Part shown: positions 1 to 10,300 of the stretch, in pieces | Layout: every line of letters starts with the position of its first letter | Numbering within the stretch: the first letter of the stretch is position 1 | Assembly (NCBI GenBank): GCA_028565635.1 | Contig: JAOXYB010018772.1 | Coordinates: 1-18,134, forward strand | Direction: 5' to 3' | Length of the DNA: 18,134 nt | Source: Phoronis ovalis | Taxonomy: Eukaryota > Phoronida > Phoronidae | Translations under genes and position numbers: made by a program | The notes under the pieces: model-generated | What the model saw: only the letters and a program-made list of their open reading frames with translations | Told to the model about the DNA's origin: nothing | Database searches by the model: none

Positions 1-343
1 TATGGGTCACATACATGTAGACTTATAATCAGAGAAATAGGGATTACTAGAATGCTATATTAAAGGTTAAAAAAGAAGCAAATTATATGAATCTCATGAA
101 CAAGTAACCTTTCTATATCATTTCAACAATTTATCGACAGATGTAGTCGACCTATTGCGGAGATGGGAAACTTGTTCATAAGTCGAACAGCTAGTATTCG
201 CTATCTCGTTTGTCAAAGGTTGCCACCACTGCTGACGGACGAGGTTGTGTCAGGTGTCATGATACCCAAATGAATGTTCTAATTTGGCTTTTGTTGGAAC
301 TTAATGAATATTCATGGTAACAAAAAAAAACAATATTTTTTAG
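1..343. other. Upstream or intron sequence of the serine protease homologue
   Basis: No signal-peptide exon was recognised. ATG at 270 opens a hydrophobic 16-residue frame (MNVLIWLLLELNEYSW), but no donor in the required phase leaves room for an intron before 344. The region is most simply intron or 5' flank. Confidence 0.5.
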
Positions 344-523
344 ATCTACAACTGGATCCTGACTGTACTAACATGGCAGGTGTATGCCAAGATAAGGAGA
401 TATCTTGTTGGGGACGTCACGAACCCGGCTTATGTAGTGGACCACCCAATCGAATTTGTTGTGTAAAACCTCCGGACAATCCTTTTGAAGAAAAAACACG
501 CCCACCTAGCAGCTTGCATGTTG
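344..523 (+). CDS. SPH exon A: six-cysteine domain and linker
   Basis: Acceptor TTTTTTAG ends at 343; donor G|GTAACA follows 523. The exon enters with two bases of a split codon and leaves in phase 1, giving GAT (Asp) across the junction to the next exon. It encodes a compact cysteine-rich domain (DCTNMAGVC..., ending NRICCV) and a linker with PPDNPFEE and RPPSS. Similar C...C...C...LCxGxxNxxCC modules occur in secreted eukaryotic proteins; I do not assign a family name. Confidence 0.8.
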
Positions 524-3500
524 GTAACATTGACGATGAAGGATTTAAAGGAGGAGACACATTAGATATTAGATGGCGCGGTAAATATATAGTTCGACTA
601 AAATGGTAAATAAGTGTAAAATTAGATAATGGTCACAGTGTATGCGCAAAACCAGTTTCAGGACGACTGTTTCATCTTTATAGTATAGTTCAAACGTTGA
701 AATAGCGCTTCTGTCCACGTGATCACTATATTTTTTGCCTTTAAAAGTCTGTCTGCAGCATGTATATACATTTGCCCATTTTGCTTTTGGCACCAAAACA
801 AATGCAAATGTTATGAATAAACCTTTTCACAAAAAATCTTATAGGTAACTAGTACCTTGAAATAACACGTGTATTTTTATTTTCTAAAATTCTTGTAGAT
901 ATTTGTGGAATTCCTGGTGAACACATGAAAACTGGTATAGATGCAGCGAGTGGAAGTTGGCCTTGGCAAACATTGGTGTTTAGCAAAACAGCGCCAGACA
1001 GATTCTGTTCTGGAGCATTAGTAGCCCCAAATTATGTGCTGACGTCAGCAACTTGTATGCGGAGGTGAGATTTTGGAATTTTTCACTTTTTGCAGTTTAT
1101 GCTGTACAAGGCCGCATATATTGTTGATTATACAGCACAACTAAATTACATTACAATCACCTTAAACTTAGTGATGTGAGTCATCGTAGTGTTGTAGATT
1201 GTAAGTTTTAGTTAGGCGACACCGGCTCACTATCTCTGATATGTGCATATTAAATATAACATTGTGGCTTCAGATTTTCTGGTTCAAACAACTTGAGTGT
1301 ACGTCTAGGAGAGAATGACATCTATGGTGAGGATGTTAATGAGAGAGAATATGATGTATCTAGAGTTTTTGTGGTAAGTAGATGATGCTACTTGTTCTAG
1401 TAACTTTTAAAATGCCTTCACTATACTAATGTATACATTCATAACGTAACTTGTACGGTATTTGACATTATTCGCAAATCACGAGAGGAGTATACTTTAG
1501 TGTAGTATAGTATAGTATAGTGTAGTGTAGTATAATGTAGTGTAGTGTAATGCAGTGTAGTGTAGTATAGTGTAGTGTAGTATAGTATAGTATAGTGTGG
1601 TATAGTGCAGTATAGGGTAGTGCAGAGTTGTGTAGTGCAGTACAGTGTAGAGTAGTGTAGCGTAGCATACCATACTATAGTATAGTATACTTGCAAAGAA
1701 ATTAGTCAACAGAAACAAACAATTTAAAAAATGCAAAGACAGTCAGATGTTACTTGTTACGAAGATCAACTTTGACAAACAATGGTTTTAAATGGGAAAT
1801 CTCAGTTCGTTTAGAATTGAACGTTACCTATTTACAGCATGGACAGTTTGGCAAGTTTGACCAAATTCGGCACAATTTGGCTTTGTTAAAGCTGATGAAT
1901 GAAACCGTGGATCTGAACAGCCAGCAGATCAATACAGTTTGTATGCCAACACCGGATCAAACATTTACGGAATCTAAGTGCTGGATATTGAGTTGGCGCC
2001 CAAATAATGGTAAGTGTGATATTCATTAAATTAATGTAAAACTTTTTAGGTAATTTTTAACTTTGAGGTAATTTCTAAAATCAGTATTCATCCCTTTTTA
2101 CAGCAAATTATGATCTAATGTAGCCGATATAGTTGGTACTCACTGGAATAATTGCCTCAGATCTAGAATCTATACCCGATGATGCGGGGTGTCTTTACAT
2201 TTACAGTGAATTACTTTTGTGATCGTATATGAGCAAAAGTTTTTTAAATAAGAAAGAACAGAGTCACCACCACCCAAATAAACACTTCAGTTTATTTTAA
2301 ACTTTCTTCAGAACGCGGAGCTTTAAAATAAACTGAAACGTTAATTTTATTTGTGTCGTGATGATTTTATTTTTTACTTATTCATGTCAGTCAGACACTT
2401 TTCTTTCATTTCTTAAAAACCTGAAATGTAAATATAATAGTAGTAAAACATGTCTCAGAATGAACTGGTCTTTGTAGAAAAGTGGCTTTTGAAAGTTAAT
2501 TGAATTTACTTATGTTTCGTTAAATATTTGCAGTGTTTCGGTCAGTATAGTGAAATCTATATGCACACTATAAGACAATCAACGATATCATTCACGTTTT
2601 AAAAATCACGTAGTGTTAACTGCAAAAGGAGATCCCACACTTCTTAGCTGCACAGTGTTCAGAACTCAGGTTCAAAATTTAAATATTATCTTTGCATAAT
2701 ATTTTCCTGTATTTTACATGCATCTAACACATCGCAGATCCGACCATGTTTTGCTGGTTGAACTGTACATCCATTCCTTTTTACTTAAACATTATTAAAT
2801 TTACTGTTTAGAGAAAACATCTGGCATGATGAAACAAACTGAAGTTACACCATTGTCTCCTCAACTGTGTCGACGACAAATCTGGGGTTTTAACGAAGGC
2901 ATGATATGCACTACTAACCGAAAGCAAGTAGCTTGCTTGGTAAGTCATATCGTATTCTACGTGTAATACCAGCAGTAGAATTAACGTACAGCCTGAATTA
3001 CAAAGTCAACGAATGTTACAGCTTTACGAGTCCTTGTGAAGACAACTGAAGTTACTATTTCAAATCTGCTTCAATTCCACTTCCACAATTCAATGAAAAT
3101 ATAGATACATGCTTGAAAAATCTAATACAAGCATCTATGATTGGTGACGTTTTGCCATTATTAACGAATTTTAATTAATTGTTGTTAAGGTTAAATCGTC
3201 ATCGTTAAGATGTTATTTTGAATAAAGCAACTAGTAACGATTGGTGCTTAATTATTGAGAAAGGCTGATTTACTTTTTTCGAAAATTCAGTAAAGGTAAA
3301 TTTTTTTTATTTTGTAGGGTAATTCTGGTAGCCCCTTGGTTTGCGAGAAAAATGGAAGATACTTCTTAGCGGGCGTCGCGGCATTTACTGAGCACAACTG
3401 TGATGTACAGGAATCTGCGATTGTTTTCAGTCGTGTGCCTTTCTATCTTGACTGGTTTTATACGAAAACTCGTTCAAGTTATGTGTACGGATCGCGTTAA
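344..3500 (+). CDS. Serine protease homologue (trypsin fold, probably inactive) with N-terminal six-Cys domain; 5'-partial, 6 exons
   Basis: Exons 344-523, 899-1064, 1274-1373, 1838-2009, 2812-2939 and 3318-3500 join in one frame to about 308 residues and a TAA; every junction is GT..AG with matching phase. Order: six-Cys domain (C-x6-C-x6-C-x8-C-x7-CC), Pro-rich linker, then an S1 trypsin domain with clear landmarks (DAASGSWPWQ, FCSGALVAPNYVLTSATC, NLALLKL, GNSGSPLVC, FSRVPFYLDW). The catalytic His57 position is Thr (TSATC for TAAHC), Asp102 is Asn (NLALL for DIALL), Ser195 is kept, Asp194 is Asn and Asp189 is Val (chymotrypsin numbering). The usual R-IVGG activation site reads H-MKTG. I therefore infer a secreted non-catalytic homologue, as known for clip-domain SPHs in invertebrate immunity. 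No signal peptide exon was recognised; exon 1 here starts mid-codon, so the true 5' end lies upstream. Specific function is unknown. Confidence 0.87.
899..1064 (+). CDS. SPH exon B: start of trypsin domain, His57 region
   Basis: Acceptor TTCTTGTAG ends at 898; donor AG|GTGAGA follows 1064. It encodes ICGIPGEHMKTGIDAASGSW, where an activation site R-IVGG would normally precede DAASGSWPWQ, and then the first disulfide loop with VLTSATC. The Thr in TSATC sits where the catalytic His of TAAHC belongs. Confidence 0.9.
1274..1373 (+). CDS. SPH exon C
   Basis: Acceptor GGCTTCAG ends at 1273; donor GTG|GTAAGT follows 1373. It encodes RFSGSNNLSVRLGENDIYGE and on to VSRVFV, matching the strand-loop region between the His and Asp positions of S1 proteases (xLxVRLGExD). 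Confidence 0.88.
1496..1690. repeat. Pentanucleotide array (TRTAG), about 39 units
   Basis: Intron between SPH exons C and D. Units are mostly TATAG or TGTAG with scattered substitutions (TGCAG, TATAA, TGTGG, AGTAG) and hold the 5-base register throughout. Long tyrosine/histidine/threonine-rich reading frames on the - strand here are by-products of the repeat. Confidence 0.93.
1838..2009 (+). CDS. SPH exon D: Asp102 region
   Basis: Acceptor CTATTTACAG ends at 1837; donor AATG|GTAAGT follows 2009, phase 1 out. It encodes HGQFGKFDQIRHNLALLKL and on through VCMPTPDQTF and KCWILSWRPNN. HNLALLKL aligns with NDIALLKL, so the catalytic Asp is Asn here. CWILSW matches the usual CWVTGW. Confidence 0.9.
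2286..2337. repeat. Inverted repeat, 16-bp perfect arms
   Basis: Arms TTCAGTTTATTTTAAA (2286-2301) and its exact reverse complement (2322-2337) flank a 20-base loop. Weaker pairing continues outward (CACCCAAATAAACAC on the left against GTGTCGTGATG on the right). It lies in the 802-bp intron between SPH exons D and E and could be a small MITE-like hairpin. I see nothing else in that intron, nor in the other SPH introns over 300 bases (524-898, 2940-3317). Confidence 0.6.
2812..2939 (+). CDS. SPH exon E
   Basis: Acceptor CTGTTTAG ends at 2811; donor TTG|GTAAGT follows 2939. It encodes EVTPLSPQLC, FNEGMICTT and KQVACL. This is the stretch before the active Ser; residue 189 at the base of the S1 pocket is Val, not Asp, which argues against trypsin-like specificity. 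Confidence 0.88.
3318..3500 (+). CDS. SPH exon F: Ser195 region and stop
   Basis: Acceptor TTTTGTAG ends at 3317. It encodes GNSGSPLVCEKNGRYFLAGV, a Cys loop, FSRVPFYLDWFY and the tail TKTRSSYVYGSR, then TAA at 3498-3500. GNSGSP replaces GDSGGP: the Ser nucleophile remains, but Asp194, which forms the salt bridge to the mature N-terminus, is Asn. Confidence 0.92.
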   Translation, partial: GNSGSPLVCEKNGRYFLAGVAAFTEHNCDVQESAIVFSRVPFYLDWFYTKTRSSYVYGSR

Positions 3501-3641
3501 GTAAAAATTAACATGAAAAACACCCCTAGTCTGCTCAAAAATATATTTGAAGAAATTCCGTTTTTACATATTAATATTAATCATCTTGATTAAAGTCATC
3601 TTTGTTTAGACGAAGTATTCTCTCTCTCGATTGCTTGAGTA

Positions 3642-3647
3642 AATAAA
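3642..3647 (+). terminator. Polyadenylation signal of the serine protease homologue
   Basis: Canonical AATAAA about 142 bases after the stop codon, the only good candidate in this 3' flank. Cleavage would fall near 3660, well before the aminopeptidase stop at 4156 on the other strand. Confidence 0.6.
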
Positions 3648-3855
3648 AGATGTTGAACAGAAACTGATACAGTATTAGTTATAAAAATCTTACAAAAGAT
3701 TAGAGGCTATGTGAAAATATGTAAAAATTTGCATGGACAATAAGGAAAAGTACGCATTTCGAGTTTGCCTTAGTTATACAAATTTTCTTTCAAGTCTCGA
3801 TCCGTAGTAATCCTAAAAAGACCGTCTACAATATGCAAAACCGTATATACCTTTG

Positions 3856-3861
3856 TTTAAT
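3856..3861 (-). terminator. Possible polyA signal (ATTAAA) of the M1 aminopeptidase
   Basis: No AATAAA was found on the - strand between the aminopeptidase stop and the neighbouring gene. ATTAAA about 295 bases past the stop is the best variant I can find; it would give a roughly 300-base 3' UTR. Confidence 0.3.
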
Positions 3862-4155
3862 TAGACGTGCCGCACAGCGTAAAATAGTATGGGTATCACC
3901 AGTGATTTGCGCGCAGTAGACATGCATTTAAAACTTGTAATGCCAAAGAATCTCCTACATCACTACAACGCCATAACATTAACGTATAAATAGTGTGGCT
4001 TGAAGGAAATCGCAACAACTGCACCAATCACAACTGTTAGCCGTTTCAAAATATGTCATTTTCTCTTTCGTTTCGTTATAATTACATATAGTCTAAGCCT
4101 TCTATAGCTCTATTGAAAATAAAAAAGCTATAATTTGATGCTTAAAATCGTCGAT

Positions 4156-4302
4156 TTACGGATTATTTGCTTCTAACCAAGTGTGTATTGTAATCTCGTG
4201 AGTATTCATCCAGGCTATGTTACTATCAATTTTCTCTAAAGCTTGTATTCTTCCCCTCTTGCCAGCTCCTGCCTCGGGATATTTTTCAAAGAAAGTCGTT
4301 AC
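4156..4302 (-). CDS. M1 aminopeptidase exon 19 and stop
   Basis: Residues 907-954 and TAA at 4158-4156. Acceptor ATTTTACACAG. Encodes [20 protein letters not shown], then [10 protein letters not shown] and the end WLEANNP. This is the normal C-terminal helix pair of the family. Confidence 0.95.
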   Translation of the reverse strand, partial: VTTFFEKYPEAGAGKRGRIQALEKIDSNIAWMNTHEITIHTWLEANNP

Positions 4303-7300
4303 CTGTGTAAAATTAGTAAATTGTATTTAGATACATTATTTTGAATCAGTGTAATAGAATAATAGTAATGATTATTGGTGTATGGTGGCCCTGAAGGACT
4401 GTCGTGTTGTCGACTTGTAAAAAGCAACTCGACAACTCGACAAGACGACGTTTCATACTAAATTGTCGTGTTCTCGAGTTGTCGAGTTGTTTGCTAGTCG
4501 ACAACACGACATTTCAAAGTAAATTGTCGTGTTGTCGAGTTGTTTTTTACAAGCCGACAACACGATATTATGTATTAAAATTGTCATGTTGTCGAGTTGT
4601 TTGCAAGTCGACAACACGACATTTCGTACCGATTTGTCGTGTTGTCGAGTAATTGTTTTTTACAAGTCGACAACACGACAGTCCTGCAGGGCCACCATAT
4701 TGGTGTCATTCACTTTCATTTACATACGCATAAAGATCATCAACTGTTACGTTTTAAGATGCCTGTGAAGTGACACTTGATTTATTTTAAATTAAAACAT
4801 CAGACAATCAAAAGAGTTGTTTTAGATATTTATTTAGGACGTGTTGATGAGAATGAACGAATAAATTATGCATTTGTAGTAAACCGTAAACCGTAAACCG
4901 TAAACCGTAAATTTCATCCGTTTCTGATATGGAGCTTAATTATATATATCAGAAACGGGATGCGGATGCTGAAGGTGCAGGGGATGTGACGCGGGGAGGT
5001 CACGACTCTGTCTGTACTAATAAAATGACCTTCTAAAAAAACGTCTAAGAATTCGTTCAACTATAAATCTATGCAAGTATTGATAATTTAGCTCTCCCGC
5101 AAAATGCATAGAGCAAAAATTCTTACCTGCAACTTTTGGACTTCAGTGTTAAACACACTGATGACACCTGGTACCATTCTTCCTAAATAACGATGGTCTA
5201 TTCCAAATCTACAATACATGTGTAACATTAATTATGCTCACTCCATAAATTATTAGGTCTGTAGTACTTTATTGCCAAAACTTATTCCGCAAAAATAGTG
5301 AACAGATGCAAATTTCATAAATTCACAACATATGTCACTGGCGGCAAAATATTTAGAATTATATTTTAAATTTATTTAGTGAAAGTGATATTTTCTCTAT
5401 TTCGGCAGTACATAAAGTCCATGCTAATTTGACTTTTGACACAAATACATTCTTCCTCCAGCAATGACTGGAGCACTCGTCAAGGACTCGTATTATTTTT
5501 GGGTGAGGATGTGATGTTAGGCTGGAGTGAATTTTTTTTACTCTTATTGTTGGATTGCTACAGTTTAAAAATTTAAAACGTGAGTTTGCTATCCACCGGC
5601 CGCTGTAGATTTGAATAGTCTCCTTACTACTCTGACTGCTACACAATTTTGCAAGATGTTATTTTAGATTGCTATCTCCATGTATACAAGACACATTGCT
5701 ACTATCGGCTCATATATACACGCAACCTACTTTTGAACAATTCTAAGCCAGTTTTCTCTAATGAAATCCCACACTATAGGTCTTCCAATGGGGTTATCTC
5801 GGATGTAAGCGACAACACTGAAGAAATCTTGAGAACGTATTTTACTCTCATCCATTGCCCAATCCAAGTACCTTTAATGGAACAAAAGAAATGAGAAAAG
5901 CGCTGTTACATTTTTAATCGCACAGCAGATTTGCAACAATTAATTTAATAGGCTGCATGTGAATACTAATCTTGTATAGCAAATATAATAAAACGGCCTC
6001 AGCTTGATCCAATTAAAATATTTAAGCATTTAAAGTATTACGGTATATTCATATACACTGTCTATTTAGGTTTGTATATTCATGTTTTTAGTCACTTGTT
6101 CAAAGTACGTTTAGCTAACAATATTAATTTCGACTGTGGCACAGAACCTTTATCGACCAGTTTGACTGATTGATTCAGGATCTGCATCTGAGTCGAAAGT
6201 TCTCAAAACCGTTAGCTAAATACGGTTGTTCAGTCAGTGACTAAAAACAAATTATAATTACTATGGTATCATAAATTCTACCGACCATTTTTTTAAATAT
6301 TTCGTACCTATGATATATTACTCTATAAGTGCACAACGCAGGCGCCTTTATACATAATGCTACAAGTATATTGAAGATTGTATAATAGTACCTCTCCAGT
6401 AGCGTGACATTCTGTACTTTGCCCATTCCGAAGAGCAGTTTAATTTTTTCTTGAGGTACAGTTTCATTTAAGTATCGACTCCACATATAATCCCATTCGT
6501 GTTCTCCGCCAATTTTTTGCATTCCATATTGATAAACCACAGATCGTAAATTTGGATGAAGTCTAAGGAAGAATTAAGCTGGTTTATAAATTACGGGCAA
6601 ATTAAAAAAACAACTAAATAATAACTAATTTGTTTATTTCCGTTTATTCTGACGTACAAAACGCAAAGACGACACTCTGGCAGGATAACTCTTAATAGAA
6701 GTAATTACATATAAGACACGATGCAATATATATCCTATTTTTATACATGTGTGGGCCCGTGATAACGACTCAAAATGACCTTTATTGAAATTCATTAACT
6801 ACTTGTCCCATTTTCATTCCAATGCTAACTATGTATCCAGAGATTTTTTCTGAATAAATCCGGCCATTAGATCGAAGTAAACTTGTTTACTGTATTATAA
6901 TAAATGGAGAAATAAGAAAGAATTTAAATTTTACTTACGTTGCTCCATTCATCCAGTCTTGAAACATGTTTGCCGCAATATCCAAACAGCCTGAATTACC
7001 GTGTCCACATGTCTGTCGAATAACAGCGATACGTAAAGATCTAGAAAATATATTGAATAACAGGGAATAAAAAGAGGTAAGAAATTTACGAAAATACCCG
7101 TAAGTATCGATAAATATACGATAAATGAAATGAGTTTTTCTTTGATGCATGCTTTTTTCGGTGCAACACATATTTTACGGCGCCGTATTTTGGACAGTGT
7201 CCCTGAAAATATAAGACCCAGATCGGAGACCCAGACCCGCATGTTTACTTTATATGACAACTCACTTGTCCAGGTGTCCTCCAACGCTGTCGTTCCATCC

Positions 7301-10300
7301 AATATTGTCCAAAACAGGATTCGCTAATGTCACCATGTATTGCTACAAATATGAGTATACTTTACAATGTAGTTGGGAATTTATCAGTTATCTTCAGTAT
7401 TAAAAACAAAACACAAATACTCTCTATATATATGCCAGACACTTTCGTCGTTATGGTGAATTGGTAGATTGAGACTCAGTAATTAACAAGCAAACAGTGT
7501 ACATATATACTAGACTAGACCTAGTAACAACTAGTCTTATTTGCAGAAAGTTCTTACCCCCCATTTGGCATAAGATGATGTATTGAATAGCATGTCATCT
7601 ATGTAGTCCATTCCCATTTTGGCACTATCCCACGGTTGAAAATGAGTTTCACTCTTCAAATATTTGATCAATGTCAGAGGAATAGTGTATTCTATTTTTC
7701 CAGCACGAGCTAAGTTGAATGCATCTCCTACTAACCCAGCGCGATCCGCTGGCCATAACGCCTAAAATTTATAACAGTCAATATCAAAACATGGAAACTA
7801 AACTTAATTTGAAATCTGTGTTATTAGTATTATAAACGAGGGCAAATACATGTATTCTTAAACATAAGGCTTTACGGAACATGCTGGTGAACGTACATAT
7901 TGCCATAATCATACATATTGCAGGTGTAAAATCCTAAAGTTTAGTGTAAGCGACAGTTTTAAAAGGCTCAGGTAGACAAAAGCATTTATAATAATTATAC
8001 ATGGAAACAAGACATGTAAAAAAGATATAGAACTACCGGTGATAGATCCCGCATCTTTTGAAAATGTAGAGGTAGGAAATCGACATGCTATGTAAAGATA
8101 CGGAAACAATCAAAACGTTTTAAGAAGCAAGCATTTTTTTAAATCTTGAAAGGTAACAATAGCGCACAACTTTTGCCGAAATCTGACTATAGTGAATGCC
8201 AAGAAATATGGAGAGGAAGATTAAAAGAGGTATGTTGATAGTGGTTTAATACTTAATGGAATCTCTACATATACTTACATTAGTATTATTTTCCAACACA
8301 CTAGAAAAGGTATGCCAGACTTTTGTTGGATAGTTAACACGATAGTAAGCTGTTGTATTGACGTTACATTTAATCCAGTCGCTGGCATCGAGATTTAAGC
8401 CTACTGGAGAATCTATTTTAACTAAAACAAAGGCAAGCAAACTTTGTAACATTAAGTTTGATCAACTAATTCTGAACAGCTAGAAACTCATAAACAATAC
8501 TTTGAGTCTGTGCCGCGCTGTTTTCTTTTTCTGAGTAGTTAAAATAGTAATACATTATACAGCATTTTCAGAAGTAACGCCCAATTAAATATTTTATTAT
8601 TATTAAATACTGTAATTTGACTTATTGGCACAAGGCAAGCGGAACCAGTTGTACAAGTTCCAGTAAGTCGATGATGACATGTAACTGACTTTTCTATTGA
8701 CTTACTACTGTCTTGCATTTCCATCCATTTCAATTGTGGCACATCATTTGTAGAAGTTGTGTAATGGAGCGGCACATACCATTTATAACTACAAACATGA
8801 ATGAAAAAACCATTAAACCGCGTACGGAGAACGGAATACTTGTTGACCATATACAGAGCAAGTGATCTTTATTGTGCCTTATATCCCATTATTAGGAAAT
8901 TGCTTTGTTGTAGGTATTTTTATTTAATGTCTTGCCGCACGTTGAATGAATCACATAAACACACAATTTTCTACAGCAGCTGATACCGTTAGCTCTGTAA
9001 GAAGATTTCGCGTGAACAAACTGCATGTTCGAAAAAATGTTGACTGGCCAAGGCTGCTCAAATTGAAACAGATTATTGTCATTGCCCGTTATTTTTTCTG
9101 TAAGAAGATTTCACCTGAACAAACATAAACATAAAATTGCGTAGATTACTCGAATTGCACGGACTTCGACAATTTTTTATCCATGTTCTTATTAACCCAT
9201 AACTGAATTAGATTTTATTTATTACCCGTAGGGTGATTGCTGACCGGCGCTAACGTTGGCTGTAGGATCTGATAAGAAACGTTCTTGTGTCGCTGTAAGC
9301 TCGTTGTTTGCATATTGTATATTAATAACAGGATATCCCATTTGTCTTGTCCACGTGTCCATTACTTTTGCAACATCCGGGTATTCGTCGCCTGAATCTG
9401 GCACCTAAAATTTATTATCAACTTCTTTATTTTCAAAACTTAACAAAAATTCCACTGGCATAGCTTGAAATTAGTACATATAATCATATCACCATTTTGT
9501 ACAAAACCTAGTCCAAGTGGGCATTTAATTAAATCAGTCATGGAAAAAACGGAGTTACAGTTGTAACATACTGTTACGTAACACAGCCTCGTGCAAACTG
9601 ATTAGTTTTGTGCAAAAAATTATTAAATGTACCTCTTGTAATGCTGCCCACAGATCTTGTGTCCTAGCATTACCATATACATACTTCTTCAAATATTTCT
9701 GTAAATCAGAGGGATTGTTCAAAGTTATTATTACCACAAAACAAAGTTGATTTTCACTACTGAAACATACTTCTTAAAAAATTGTTATTCTCTGACTCGA
9801 AGCCAGTATCAGTTGGTTATTCACGGAGAACAACACATTCATTATAGCCCAGGATTATCCATGACCCTTTCGCAACTATTTGGAAATCTTGAACATCGAT
9901 GTAGTAATTTAAAAACTGTTTGGTCAATTGTGAAACTTACTTGTATTCCTTGCATAAAGTTGTCTTTTCCCATAAAGGCTTCTAACATTCGAATAACAGA
10001 TGCTCCCTGTTAATACAAGAGGTCACGTCTAAGATAAACTTTTTTATTAATTCAATTACAAACATTATAATAAATATACTTTTTTATAATAAAAATACAG
10101 TGACAGACGTGAAGAATGATGACAATCATATGGTATTCATTTTGTGTACTGCAAACAAAATGCGTCACCGGTCATAAAATACTCTGTGCTCAGAGTGTTT
10201 CTGCATATTATTATTGTAATGTTATTATATATTAATTTATATCTGTTTAACTAGTTGTACTGTTTAGGACCTGGGTTCAGGGTGGTCACTAGTGACAATC

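Larger units (their letters stand above)
3501..4155. other. Tail-to-tail intergenic region and 3' UTRs
   Basis: Only 655 bases separate the two stop codons. It holds the AATAAA at 3642-3647 (+). For the aminopeptidase the best candidate is an ATTAAA variant on the - strand at 3856-3861. No coding signal seen. Confidence 0.6.

Noticed and set aside
304-609. Single-exon protein from ATG 304 to TAA 609
   Set aside because: A clear acceptor at 343 and donor after 523 bound the coding part; MNIHGNKKK is not a signal peptide and the 3' part is intron.
569-796. 75-codon - strand frame in the first SPH intron
   Set aside because: No recognisable domain, and it lies opposite an intron with proper splice sites.
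1439-1736. Three - strand frames rich in Tyr, Thr, His and Leu
   Set aside because: They are translations of the TRTAG pentamer array in different frames, not genes.
4374-4706. CRISPR-like array at the repeated palindromes
   Set aside because: Units are degenerate, spacers are short and similar, and the block has TIRs and a target duplication in a eukaryotic intron.
4404-4768. Two + strand frames with repeated CRVV/LSS motifs
   Set aside because: They read through the palindromic units of the intron 18 MITE; the protein repeat mirrors the DNA repeat.
4879-4911. Interstitial telomeric repeat
   Set aside because: The heptamer GTAAACC / GGTTTAC is not the animal TTAGGG repeat and has only four units.
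5359-5646. 95-codon - strand frame in intron 17
   Set aside because: No family resemblance; it overlaps a probable repeat and lacks splice context.
8704-8710. Alternative exon 11 donor GACA|GTAGTA
   Set aside because: It gives a weaker donor and the wrong phase for exon 12; A|GTAAGT restores the frame.
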